In this document: positions 53,835 through 64,000 of the stretch, in pieces
Layout: each line of letters opens with the position of its first letter
Numbering within the stretch: position 1 is the stretch's first letter
Assembly (NCBI GenBank): GCA_015039365.1
Contig: WION01000070.1
Coordinates: 1 to 64,000 of the forward strand
Direction of reading: 5' to 3'
Source: Amanita rubescens
Lineage: Eukaryota > Basidiomycota > Agaricomycetes > Agaricales > Amanitaceae
Length of the DNA stretch: 64,000 bases
Notes under the pieces: model-generated
Told to the model about the DNA's origin: nothing
Seen by the model: the letters and a program-made list of their open reading frames with translations, nothing else
The model's database searches: none
Position numbers and translations under genes: made by a program

Positions 53835-54541
53835 CTAAACCATCAATCCACCAAAAACTGCACCAACGACACCAACGGCGAGAACAAACAGGTTGTCGTG
53901 ATCAAATGTAATTTTGACACCTGCGGACTTGGTAGGAGTGCTCGAAGCTGAAGACGAGGTTGAAGAGCTCGTAGCTGAAGACGTGGTTGAGTAGCTAGTG
54001 CCGCCGCCGCCGCTGCCACCACCACCACCACCACCACCACCACCACCACTGGTGGAACTAGAGGGCGTGCTTGAATAGCTGTCGGTAGTGGTGCTTGTGG
54101 CAGTGGCACTACCGCTGGCAGATGTAGAGGCTGCGTCCGAATCAGCAACGCGAAATAGTCGACGTGTTTAGTCGCGTTACTCACTGCAAACGGCCTTTTC
54201 AAGTTGAGCAGCGGCAGCCGCGTCAGATGCCGTGCACTTGTACGCCAAGCACGTCGCAACAGACTTTTGGAACTCGGTGTTGGTGCAAACGCAAGGACTG
54301 GTGCTGCAAACGCAAGCGTCAGTACCCTGGACTAGTTGACAGAGAGTAAAAGGACGAACATGGACGTGCAAGCACCGTGGGTGCTCTGGAGAGCAGCCTC
54401 CACGCAGGTCAGAACACACGGGGGGATCTGGCTGGTGCTGGTGGGAATGACAGCAGTAGAGGTGCTGGAGGCGGTCTTCCAGGCGTGGACGCCGGTAGCG
54501 AAGAGTGCAGCAAGAGCAAGAAGGTTGGCATTGAACAACAT
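53835..54541 (-). CDS. CFEM-domain GPI-anchored protein, copy 2
   Basis: This is a tandem paralogue of the gene at 50980-51640 with the same three-exon layout, signal peptide (MLFNANLLALAALFATGVHA), eight CFEM cysteines, GPI-type end (LFVLAVGVVGAVFGGLMV) and TATA box (GAATATATAAAGG). The stalk differs: a (CCA)n tract at 54015-54055 encodes about 12 Gly followed by Ser and more Gly. Intron sequences and 5' flank are also conserved, so the duplication included the promoter and is recent. Confidence 0.9.
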
Positions 54542-55577
54542 GATGGCTTGAAGCAAAATGGGTTTAAAGAACACGGGCCTTTATATATTCAACTACAACG
54601 TGGGAATGCGCACCAAACTACTTACAGTTACAGCACATTCAACACGATTCTGAGGTAGGCAATCACACCGCCACCCATCCGTTTTTGACTCAACGCGCGA
54701 TCAAATCGGCGACCACGTCTTGAGAGCCTACACTACCAGCCAGCCTTCCCATGCAGGCACACATCGCTCACCGCCTGTGAATGGCAAAGTTCATCCAGGA
54801 ACACTCGTTGCAAATCGAAGTGATTAGCTATCGTTTCGCATTCCATGATCGTTCTTCATCTCTCCTGCCCTTCATCAGATTCCATCGCGTTCTCATCCGA
54901 ATCCAGGGGCGAGATGATGTTCATTGTCGTCCCTTGCCAAGACATCTCTTAAAATGATGTGGCTGTGCTCAATCCTTAAGTTTCCACCTTAACTTACCAT
55001 AATCTACGCTAGATCAATGCAAGCTACCTGGCACTTTACAATCTAGCTTTAAATCATGCGTTATCAGGGTTTGATGGCGGTAAGACGACCAATCGTTCGT
55101 GTCCCCATGCGAACTCTATATTTAAGGTCGGGCTGTGTAATCCGTGAGACGTGCCGTCAGGAGACCACTGGCCTTTCCTTCTGATATCAGAATCCACGAA
55201 CTCACCAACTGGCCATGGAATGACTCAGTCTCGCTCAATTTAGACATCTTGGCTTTCTCTATATATTCCGTGGATTCACAAGAAAGCTCTTTCCGCTAAA
55301 TGCAAGAAGAATGTCCAGGCATAGAAGCAACAGAAATGTATATTTATATGTGGGAAAAATAATGCTCAAAAGTAATAATATGTGACCGAGATGTATCTTA
55401 TAAGGGGCATATATGATGAATCTAGCGGTAACTCGTTGAAAGTGAAGGCTGTATGAATGTCGACTAGAAACCTTTTGCATAGACTCGCCGTCGTTTTGGC
55501 GGTAGATAAAACGATTCAACAGGGAGAAGTGGGATGTGAAGTCAGAAGTGTGGCATATCCACAGCGGAATTGACATT
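54542..55577. other. No gene seen
   Basis: Upstream flank of CFEM copy 2 and downstream flank of the next secreted-protein gene. A 105-codon minus ORF at 55259-55576 has no motif and runs through what is probably 3' sequence. Confidence 0.4.
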
Positions 55578-56169
55578 TCACCGCGCAGTGTTCATGCGTA
55601 TAAACCATCCGCCGACACGGTTATTGCGTGAAATCCTCATCGCGGTCGGGAGGCTAGGCTGTAAAGATTATTTCAGAGTGAATGAGCCAAGACTTTTGAT
55701 ATCACTGTGGCACTGACCCTATCTTCACGTGAATCTGATGTTAGAATCCACATGCCTTCCAACGCTTTCGTACGTTCCTCGCTTTTTGTGAGTTCAGAAA
55801 TCGACAGGACTGGCGCACTATCGTGAACATATAAAGCAGAAAGTTTTACCCCGCGAACAGTCATATCATCGCCCACGAAAGTGACAAGGGTCTTCTTGAG
55901 CTTCATATCGGGAACCAGGTTTAAACGTATTAAAAAAGTAGGGAATGGAAACCACTGACATAAGATTGACGTCCAACCTTTTCCCAAGTAGTACCAGATA
56001 GCTCACCCGCCTGTTCGAGAGGAATATTCTGAGGGGTATGTTAAATCGTAGTTTCAAAAATGATAGACACACTGACCCGACTAGAAGCAATAGAGGGGGC
56101 GGCCACGACGAAAGTGCTAAGCAAGAACAAAAGGAACGAGTACGAGAATAACTTGGTGATGGCCTTCAT
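55578..56169 (-). CDS. Small secreted protein, one copy of the unrecognised domain
   Basis: The start MKAITKLFSYSFLLFLLSTF at 56169 begins a clear signal peptide ending near VVAAPS. One or two short exons follow. The domain reads LKKTLVTFVGDDMTVRGVKL, VLSISELTKSEERTKALEG, MWILTSD, then after an intron (55620-55680) PSLPTAMRISRNNRVGGWFI and stop. This matches the order of blocks in the gene at 46 kb: (S/T)F.GD, SELTK, L.G.W, and a final I......GG.F. The exon structure between 56080 and 55930 is not settled. Cellular role unknown. Confidence 0.6.
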
Positions 56170-56241
56170 ATCGGAGATCGAGAGGACTAAAAGTAGGAAA
56201 CGGTACAGTGGGCAGCGGCTATTTCTCGATGTGGGGTAGAG

Positions 56242-56288
56242 GAGACCAGCTCTGAGGTTTATTAGGGCACCATGCAGGTTTTATATCG
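56242..56288 (-). promoter_or_regulatory. Family core promoter, copy 3
   Basis: On the coding strand CGATATAAAACCTGCATGG is followed by CCTCAGAGCTGGTCTC (56242-56257), 73 bases upstream of the ATG at 56169. This is the clearest example of the two-block promoter. Confidence 0.75.
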
Positions 56289-56583
56289 CGTTGTTAAGCC
56301 TGTCCTGAGACGAACATGATACCTTGATGCACGATGGGAGAACTGTTTCGTCGTTGCCAAGCAGGTCGTGACACTGCCACAAATCTAATTATAGTAACAC
56401 ATTTTGACCGCGAATTGTGGTTCAATTCTTTGCCGTACCATCTCCGAGAATATCGGCGGCCCTATAGAATATCTGTCGTCATTCGTTGAGGCTCAGCAGC
56501 CAAGGCAACCGGACTATTAGCACGGCAGAGCGGTGATTCGAGCAGTGGCTTGAACGACAAAGAAGGGGAAGAAGAGGTTGTTC

Positions 56584-57849
56584 GGCCTAGGTGAGAATGA
56601 TAAGGACATCTTCCTGAACAATAAAAGTACAATCTGGTGTTGATGGTGGGTGTTCCTTCCCCTCTGGATCCGGGGAGGGAAAGGCTAACGGCGCAAAGGA
56701 TAACTTAGTGACCGTAGTGCCCATGTCGGGCCGCGTTTCGGCCACTTCGTTGATTCGCAAGCTTTTTCCATGACGAGTAATTCGAAGCCGGATGAGATTT
56801 TGAATGCTCATATGGCGAGTATTTGCCTATATTTACCCTTCTGACACGCTCGCTAGGGTATGAACGATATCCCGTTTACGAAAGAAGGTCTACTCGACAT
56901 GCCAGAGATTCGCATCTCACTTACCCATTTCTCTCATTGTTTACCGATATAATAGAAACATCTTTCATTTTCCTGCTCCTCTCTGGTCCAACAGGGCGGG
57001 ATCGATTTCACGGCGTCGTTTTCTGGCTGGGTATCATGAGCCATGTGCCATCGACATCCAAGATGATATGCATATTATTTGGAATATTATTCTGTAAGAA
57101 AGTTCGTTACATGAGACACAATCAAAATTCGTTAAATCCTGAGATCCTCGGACTGACATCATTTTCATCCTTTGGTATCCGAAGCCACCGGTCTTCTGCA
57201 TATTCACGTGGAAATTCCGAAATCTTGTAGTGCTTAGCCTTCGAGTTGGGACCGACCGAAATTGCCACGCCATTAATGGTTTTCCCGTTGCCCTCAAAGA
57301 TGGCAAGCATATCCGTAGGCAATAACTTGTAATTCTGTTCAGGTAAGTGAGTGCAAGCGTGAGTTGAAAGTCGTCGTATTCACCGGTTTCTATCAAGACC
57401 GTGATACGCAATGCGTATATCAGCGGAGCTTAGAAGAAGAAAAAAAACAAGCTGACCAAAAGAGGTATCCTAGTACCCCATGCCTTTATCCACCTAGTAC
57501 CACATAGATCCCCTTCAGTTGCTAGATGTCTCTCTTGCGGGGCCTGTTACAAATGCGAAATCATATGAGCATAGTTTCAAATATAAGTCCCACTAACAAT
57601 GAGATGACTCTCCCTTTCCGGCTTTCTAGTAGCAGGGGGGGGAGTTTGATTTCCGAAAATAGTGCGGAACGCTGCAGAAGTGATCAGGAGAAACAACGGT
57701 AGCATGTACAAGAACAACAAACTGTGTTTTCCAGTAGGAGGGGGGGGAGTTTTCTTTCTGGAAAAAGGGCCATACGGAGCGGACGCTGCGGAAGTGATCA
57801 GGAGAAACAACGGTAACATGTACAAGAACAACAAGGTGGTGATCTTCAT
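56584..57849 (-). CDS. Secreted protein with duplicated signal-peptide segment and the family domain
   Basis: The start MKITTLLFLYMLPLFLLITS at 57849 is a signal peptide; 38 codons later nearly the same segment recurs (SLLFLYMLPLFLLITSAA), each followed by a Pro-rich stretch (TPPPP, TPPPA). The domain exon (57330-57125) reads LLPTDMLAIFEGNGKTINGV, KHYKISEFPREYAEDRWLR, and after a likely intron NIPNNMHIILDVDGTWLMI. A further frame to 56587 (RLRITRHGKSLRINEV...) may be the last exon or a separate piece. Exon joins between 57580 and 57330 are uncertain. The 114-bp in-frame duplication is described as a finding. Confidence 0.5.
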
Positions 57850-57908
57850 TGATAACACAGGGCGTTCGAGGGTAAAGGACAGGATATGGGAGCAGATGTG
57901 AAGCAGTG

Positions 57909-57952
57909 GAGACCGGCTCTGAGGTGCGGTAGGAATCACGCGGATTTTATGC
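57909..57952 (-). promoter_or_regulatory. Family core promoter, copy 4
   Basis: On the coding strand GCATAAAATCCGCGTG is followed by CCTCAGAGCCGGTCTC (57909-57924), 60 bases upstream of the ATG at 57849. Confidence 0.7.
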
Positions 57953-58850
57953 AATTTGAACTTGCGGCAGAGGATGTGTCGGAACGGCACTCTAGATCAT
58001 GATGTGGTGATGATGCTCTACGCAAGCACCATCCCACAGCATCAGCATCATAGTATGATGACGAACTAAGATTTGATTGATACTTACTACAACTTTTGAT
58101 AGCGGAACTCCACACTAGAATACCCAGAAGGGGCCAAGGGCATGGCCGAACCACACGTTTTGACCATCGACCTGACTGAATAAAGAAAGTGACATCGTGG
58201 TTTTACGGTGAGCGGGTGCAAGTGGTCACTGTGTACGACCGTCATGATGTCGCCATGGACAAAGACTTAAGATTACGCACGGTTCAAGTGCCAAGACCTC
58301 AGGCCTCAGGTGCATTGCCAAGCCGTCTCGTCATGCGTGCAGGCCGTGCGAAGTATCAACATCGTGTGGTGCGGCTGAAGCCCTGACATGTGACCTGGGT
58401 TATGGGTGTCAATGAACGTTTGAAGAGATTTGATAGACGAAAACAATCCCGTCAACCACTCCACACAACATGAGACTGAATGTGACCTGAGGCAGTTCGA
58501 CTCACATATCGCAGATATCACTAGATAGGTCCTTCGTACTCCATACTGGTCCTGGCAACATTTCTAGCGCTCCTACATCCGTGCCAGCATGCACATCCGA
58601 GGCACCAAAAACAACGTGATCCTACGCTAGGCGCGACAGCAGAATAATGGTTCAGCATTTTTTATTATCTCATCCTGTAAACTGCAGGTCGTCCAACCCT
58701 CCATTATGTTCAAAAGTATCAGAGAACAACAACAAGATTAGTATGACGACAACACAATTCTAAAAACGTCTACCAATAAACTAACAGGCACGACCGACTA
58801 CTTAGGAGACTGGCCAATTTCTAACAATTTGGAGATCTACCCGCCGCTTT
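57953..58850. other. No gene seen
   Basis: Flanking sequence between two secreted-protein genes. A plus ORF at 58189-58386 (65 codons) has no motif. Confidence 0.4.
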
Positions 58851-58852
58851 CG

Positions 58853-59530
58853 TCAATAGTGAATTGGGTTCCGGTAGTTCTGTAAAGTACGTGAGATGCA
58901 TACTATTGAAAAGTTGCTATACCCACCTCTGATTCAGCTGCGGGAGGTTGCGGGCGACCACTTACAACGGGCCGCTCCCCATCCTTTATATTTCTCTCAT
59001 GCATGTGAGACGCGTACAAATTTGAGGGATCGCAATATTTGCATCCCACACTGCTATAGTTCCGGGCTGAAAGGGATACATCTGTAAGATGCTTGCAAAC
59101 AGGGAAGAAAAAAATGACGAACCCAGCCTTCCAGTAAATACATCCGGCTCCAGTGATCGAGGTTGACCTTTGTCCTATGAGAAAGTTCGCCAAACAGAGG
59201 GTAACCCCGTCGAGTCAGATGAGATGATTGATCGTCGTGGTGAACGTGGACGGGAGTGTTTGGGCGAGCAGGGGGAAGGGGAGGAGAGTGAAGTGGTGGT
59301 ACGTGGACGGGAGTGCCCGGGCGAGCAGGGGGAAGGGGAGGAGAGTCAAGTGGTGGTGGTGGAGGTTCGTAAGGCGGGAGGCCACTGAGGGACGGACGTC
59401 GCGATCGTTCGCCTTCGGCGCCGTCGAGATGTTCCAAGGGAGAGTTTGCTTTAAAATTGTCTCGAAGGGGAGCTGCTGCCACAGAAACGCCAAGTGCGAA
59501 GAAAAGCAACAAGTAGGAAAATAACTGCAT
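58853..59530 (-). CDS. Secreted proline-rich protein
   Basis: The ATG at 59530 gives a signal peptide, MQLFSYLLLFFALGVSVAAA. A Pro-rich region follows with a tandem repeat: SPPLPPARPGTPVHVP and SPPLPPARPNTPVHVH. Then come LFGELSHRTKVNLDHWS and, after an intron of about 30 bases (59130-59100), HLTDVSLSARNYSSVGCKYC and a hydrophilic tail to AAESE. The last short exon and the stop at 58853 are tentative. Similarity to the family domain is weak, but the promoter carries the same conserved blocks. Role unknown. Confidence 0.55.
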
Positions 59531-59553
59531 GGGCAAAGAATGTCGACTGTGAG

Positions 59554-59600
59554 GAGACCAGCTCTGACATGGTTTCCTAAACTGCGCGAATTTCTACTCG
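59554..59600 (-). promoter_or_regulatory. Family core promoter, copy 5
   Basis: On the coding strand AGTAGAAATTCGCGCAG is followed by GTCAGAGCTGGTCTC (59554-59568), 24 bases upstream of the ATG at 59530. The TATA-like block is diverged; the second block is intact. Confidence 0.6.
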
Positions 59601-61713
59601 TTGGTCGCCAGGCACGTGAAAAACGTCATTTGATGTCCTAATCAACGCTTGATGATTTTTCCTTATCCTGTATGGCTGCACTGCTGCCGGCGTGATCGTC
59701 ATGGTCATACTTAGGCTAGCGTTATGTCGGTTCCTGGAATAATTTGAATAGCATCATGATCATGAAGAGGCGGGGACCCAAGAGTACGCCGATGGGAGCA
59801 ACCACTAGAAGGAGAGGGCGCTGGAAATCGTTGCTAGCTGTACGAATGCCGCCAGCGGCGGGGTGTAAGTACCAGGGTGTATCGCTGAGTGTGGCGGAAA
59901 TTAGAGTAGCTGATCCTATTCTTCGATCATGCTTCGTAGAAGATCGATAAGCACCAGCGCATCAATAAAAAATTATCGCATCATCAAGAGTCCTACGATG
60001 CAGAGCTTTGTTCCGCCTGATCTTGCAATTGAATTATTAACACTCGCTATGACGTTGAACTCACTTGGGTTTCATTCGAACGTCTTCGAAAAGTGCAGTG
60101 AACGTTAGAGTCACAGCAATAATTGAAGTAAAAGAGGCCTGACGTCGTTATGGCTACGCACGTCGTGCGAAAGGTTGGTTTCACCAAGTCTTCAAAGCAA
60201 TTAAAGCGATAGGTGACAAGGCTGAGCGCTGAGCTAAGAGTTGCTAGTTCTGACCACGTTGACGTGTGGCCACGCTACCAAAAATAACACGCACCGTACG
60301 AAGGATATCCACATGTATGAGTCTGACCGACTCAAGCTGGTTCGCCCGCGTTAACGTCAACTTGGACGTTCAGGGTCACTCTGTCAGTAACTGCTTCGGT
60401 ACCTTCACGACGATGATGTGCATATATATTCTCATCCACTTCAATTGCTCACCGTTCTTGAAAATTGAAGGCTATACCTGACTTGGGCGAAGCTCAAAGA
60501 ATCGACTTTGACTGAGAGGACCCACAACTCTTTTCCTATCTCGCATCCGTAATCGTCCTAGGCGCATCATACTAATGAAACCTGTCAAACACTGACATTG
60601 CCAATCAAATTTACGTTATCCATCCACTTTGACTGATTCGTCAACATGCCCTATATGTTTAGATGAACTGTCATGACTCGACATGACATCAACAAATATA
60701 TCAATATCATTAGTGGCGTAGGCGCATGTTTTTCATTTGTGTTTCGACACGCGCTAAGGGCCATGTTCCTTCCACCGAGGCCGCTTGGTGGGTGCTTCTG
60801 CAACGTTCGAGCAACAATCGGGTAGTGTGCAAGCACATCTCTGACTTGTTACTGGCACTCATCGACGGCCACGGCCGACCTAGGCGAATGCCAACTGGAC
60901 GTTGTCCTCGACGTTACCCGGACTCTTTATTCTTGAGATCCGTCCGCTGGTTTGCATCTGAGCGAAATCATTGCCTGAGAGTTACCGCATGAGGGATGGC
61001 TGAATGGAGCATTAACCGCATAAATCCAAAATGAAGGCACCAGCACTACGTAAAACCATATAGTTTATTATCCACGGGATGTTGCACAAGGTTGCATATT
61101 ATACATTCAACGTCCAGTGGTGATATATCGTAAGGTCCAGATGAGAAGAAATAGATGACAGCGTCATGACTGGTGCCTATGCTCTGCTTGTAGTCGAACA
61201 ATACTTGGGGGATAATGCAATGATATACAACGGGGAATAGAAGTGGTCGCAACTGTCGCAGGATTCATAGTCCAGAGAGGCGCATCTATAGATGTACAAT
61301 GATAGGACAAAGGGCCGCATGCGGTGTTGGATATAGGAATGATTAAGGCATGCGTCAATCATGCCTCTAGGAGACCAGCCTTGGGGACAGAGATAGAAGC
61401 CAGAACAGCCCAAGCTGAGCAGTGCCCAGTTGGACAGCCAAAGGAAGGCGGGTAGCGACGGGGATCTTTCTGAAAGGGCCGCATGGGGAGGAGCACCGTG
61501 AAACCGGGGAATAGTTCGGAGACCGAGTAGGTGCTCAAGACTGAATAAAAGGATTATAGGCGGTGATATCGGCGAGATTATATAGATATGAGGAAGACGA
61601 CGAGACGTGAGAGTCTGATAAAATAAGACAGCATTAGACAAGGAGCGCAAAAGGGATCAGGGATCGTTGCTTACCATGATATATTACAAAGGCTTAAAGA
61701 CCGGGGTGAGATA
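59601..61713. other. No clear gene
   Basis: Short frames (59744-59950, 60266-60481, 60726-60992 plus; 61177-61650 minus) have no motifs. The last lies directly 3' of the G-alpha gene and is probably untranslated sequence. Confidence 0.4.
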
Positions 61714-63139
61714 TCATAGGATGCCGGAATCCTTGAGGGCATTTTGAAGGATTGTTTCCTTAACGGCCGCGAAGACTAATCTTATATTAGTCGTATCCGT
61801 GGCTTGCGTAAGACTAAAGAGAATCAGCAAGGATCAGGCAACTATAAGCTAGACTTACTGTGGGTACACGCTCAGCCTCGCTCGGTTCACTTGCATGAAC
61901 CGCCACAGGATGTATTTTGCAGCCTTGTTTACATCCTTACCGCCCGTGTATTCCGGAAAGTGGCGCTCTAATGGAACCTATCAAAACGAGTTAGCGCTGT
62001 GGCGGCAGTTTCACAAGTGCCGAGTCATACCTTCTGTAGTTTGTGTTTGAAAACGTCGGTTTTGTTAAGGAATAGAATGATTGATGTACGAAGGAACCAT
62101 CTTGAGTTTATCACGGACTCAAACAAAACGAGTGACTCAGTCATCCGGTTCTATCGGGTATAAATAGACCATCACGTCAAGAGTTTGGGAGACCCCTACC
62201 TGAGCTTTCTCCTCTAGTAAGACTTGATCATATTCACTTAAGGCTGTGCAAAATATGATCGATGTCACGGCCTCAAAGCAATGTATCCACTTTTTCCGTT
62301 CTGATCGTTGGCCGCCGACATCAAACATATGTATTCTGCATCAACGTCAGCGCCTTCAAGTCGGAGCGGGAACCGGCACATACGATAGTTGGCCCATGGA
62401 GAATCGGGTTTCTGTGATACCAAATGTCTTCCGCCGCGCCCGAAGTACGTCCGTTTCATTCGGACGGAATCCGGGTGTCCCTATCCGCAGGACATGTTCA
62501 AAGAAACTGTCAAAATTTTTAAGTGGCTGTGTTGTAGGGTGGTCATACGAGGCGTACTACTCAGCGCTGTCCATCAGGTAAAACTCGCTGACGTAGTCGT
62601 CGATGATTTTCTGAACGGCGGGGTCTTTGTGGAATTGGTGTATAGCGTCTGCAATCTCTGGCGAAAAGTAGAGTTCCTTTGAGCCCTGGATTTCAAGCTG
62701 ATAGTCCAATATCTTTTCCGCGAGTAGCTGTCGGCAGGGGGGCCACTAAGCTGAATAATAACCGAGAGAGCGGACGATGGCTTACACGGTTGTTTTGCTG
62801 TTCACACTGCTGGCCTATTTTCCGCATATGTATGACGATGGCCTGGGCAGACTCGAGGACGTTTTGGTAGACGATAGGACGGAATGTGTCGAGCTCTTCG
62901 GGCGAGAAACCGTCCTGATGGATGATCTTCATCTGCTTGACAATAGTGCTTTTGCCCGACTCTCCAGAACCTGGATAAAGGTAAACCAACGAGCGGGATC
63001 GAGAGAAGGTGAGAGGCGTACCCAAAAGTAGAATCTTGCATTCTCGTTTGTACTTCTTGTGGTCCTCTTCAAGCTGTTTATCGATGGCCTCTGAATGGAG
63101 TCTGCCCTCCTCATCTACGCTGGAGACACAGCCGCCCAT
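61714..63139 (-). CDS. GPA3: Heterotrimeric G-protein alpha subunit, fungal group III (Gpa3-like)
   Basis: The start [12 protein letters not shown] at 63139 carries the Gly2 myristoylation and Cys4 palmitoylation signals. An intron splits the P-loop: KILLL then [19 protein letters not shown]. Further exons read [49 protein letters not shown] (switch I with the GTPase Arg and Thr), [20 protein letters not shown] (switch II, catalytic Gln), [14 protein letters not shown] (base specificity NKxD), [17 protein letters not shown], and the C-terminus [14 protein letters not shown] and NALKDSGIL. The end lacks the pertussis-type Cys at -4, and the MGxCxS start and NAL(K/R)DSGIL end fit the Gpa3 group that signals to adenylate cyclase and cAMP/PKA in basidiomycetes. 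About six introns. Confidence 0.9.
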
Positions 63140-63295
63140 TTGGGAGAGAAAGAAAGTGAGGAGGGAAAGGAGGTGATGGGAGTAGAAAGGAAAGAAGTGG
63201 CGAGCGTGGAGAGGAGGACGGGCGAGGGACAGCCCTCGATATATCTATCCTTTTTCGGACATTCCCAAACCGAGCTGATCACGTAAGCGAACCAA

Positions 63296-64000
63296 CTACT
63301 TAAACGAGCTCGCCCTCGGCATTCGCCGTACCTCCGCCTTCACCTGCTCTCCTAGTTGCTCTGCTCGCTCAATGCACCATGGACACCCGCTCACTGACAG
63401 CTTAATTGTGTTCAAACTGATTTGCCGGTCCCAATCTCCAAGGACACTGATGCTCGTCTGGAAAAGTAACGACGAGAATCGATCCCATTTGGGGCAATAT
63501 GACCTCCCGTCGTTGTGCGGAACAGGCGCCGCCGACCGAAGCATGCTGTGGATCTTTTGCCAGCGTTCCCGGTATCTAATCTAGCTCAGTTATTAGAGCA
63601 CAGCTTTCCCTTTATCCTAATCAGTAAACTTACCCACGCTGTAAATGACTTTGTACATCCAAGTGCGGCATAAGCATCGTCCATTTCCCAAGTAAGAGTA
63701 TAAGGCGCTGCTTCATCGAATAAGTCGTCGTAATCGTATTTGCAAGCATAAGTAAGGACCGCCGTTGGATGCGTTTTGAGGATTCGGCTAGTATCAACGT
63801 GAAGTCAGTCAAGCTAGAATACCATATCGATTATCACTCACTATTTCATATGCAATTTACAGACCTCCATCGCATGATGGATCACATATTTTTCCACCGC
63901 CTCTGCAAAACGGATAGCAAACGCCACTGAATGTTCTTCCAAGTCAGGCAGACGTTCGTTATGGGTATAACAAAGAATGAACTCGACAATCTTTGCCGTC
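63296..64000 (-). CDS. BTB/POZ-domain protein, 3' part (continues past the window)
   Basis: On the minus strand from the window edge: TAKIVEFILCYTHNERLPDL, SVAFAIRFAEAVEKYVIHHA, MEVCKLHMK, then after an intron RILKTHPTAVLTYACKYDYD and DAYAALGCTKSFTAWV, then after a second intron YRERWQKIHSMLRSAAPVPH to FK and stop at 63296. This is the layout of the many BTB proteins of Agaricomycetes, in which the BTB fold is followed by helices and a cysteine-containing tail. The N-terminal part and start codon lie outside the window. Probable role in protein-protein interaction or ubiquitin ligase adaptation; partner unknown. Confidence 0.75.

Noticed and set aside
54000..54055. Possible CRISPR-like or satellite repeat (CCA)n
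   Set aside because: It is a simple trinucleotide tract inside the CFEM copy 2 coding sequence, encoding poly-Gly.
61177..61650. 157-codon minus ORF downstream of the G-alpha gene
   Set aside because: It has no motif and lies directly 3' of the G-alpha stop, probably in the untranslated region.
1..64000. tRNA, rRNA or CRISPR features
   Set aside because: None was recognised by eye; the GGGCCCATAACC sites are retrotransposon primer-binding sites, not tRNA genes.

Overview
The window looks like a stretch of nuclear genome from a basidiomycete fungus, most likely an Agaricomycete. Introns are short (about 50-60 bases, GT..AG). The gene families are typical of that group: a FunK1-type fungal protein kinase, a Plavaka transposase, a TET/JBP-like dioxygenase, a DUF6532 protein, a HerA/AAA-like P-loop ATPase, CFEM proteins, a group III G-alpha subunit and a BTB protein. 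Species cannot be fixed from sequence alone.

Layout. (1) 1-13.7 kb is a transposon graveyard: the 3' tail and LTR of a decayed Copia element, the 3' half of a hAT transposase gene with CCCGTA-type subterminal repeats, a Copia gag-pre-integrase fragment, then a large (10.07 kb) Copia element on the minus strand with identical-looking 705-bp LTRs, an extra ORF upstream of gag and a frameshift in the reverse transcriptase. (2) 14.0-24.5 kb is an all-minus-strand block: a DUF6532 gene, a small possibly broken coiled-coil gene, an intact five-exon Plavaka transposase and, 101 bp upstream of it, an intact four-exon TET/JBP-like 2-oxoglutarate dioxygenase. A roughly 97-bp sequence is present in inverted orientation on both sides of the transposase/dioxygenase pair. 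(3) 24.6-27.8 kb holds decayed coding fragments. (4) 27.96-30.43 kb is a FunK1 kinase. (5) 31.73-36.49 kb is a complete young Copia element with 302-bp LTRs, a CAGTT target duplication and one uninterrupted 1407-codon gag-pol ORF that runs into its own 3' LTR. (6) 36.5-42.1 kb has only uncertain fragments. (7) 42.1-44.4 kb is the P-loop ATPase.

(8) 45.9-59.5 kb is a cluster of genes for small secreted proteins, all on the minus strand, interleaved with an importin-5/Kap121-type karyopherin (47.1-50.9 kb) and two tandemly duplicated GPI-anchored CFEM proteins. Several of the secreted proteins share a domain I do not recognise, and five of the genes share a near-identical core promoter (a TATA-like block, then a conserved 16-bp block shortly before the ATG). 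This is the best candidate here for an undescribed, co-regulated family. (9) 61.7-63.1 kb is a Gpa3-type G-alpha gene, and 63.3 kb to the end is the 3' part of a BTB-domain gene.

Both Copia elements carry a primer-binding site complementary to the anticodon stem-loop of initiator tRNA-Met, as in Drosophila copia, rather than to a tRNA 3' end. All exon structures were derived by eye from reading frames and splice signals and have not been tested against transcripts.
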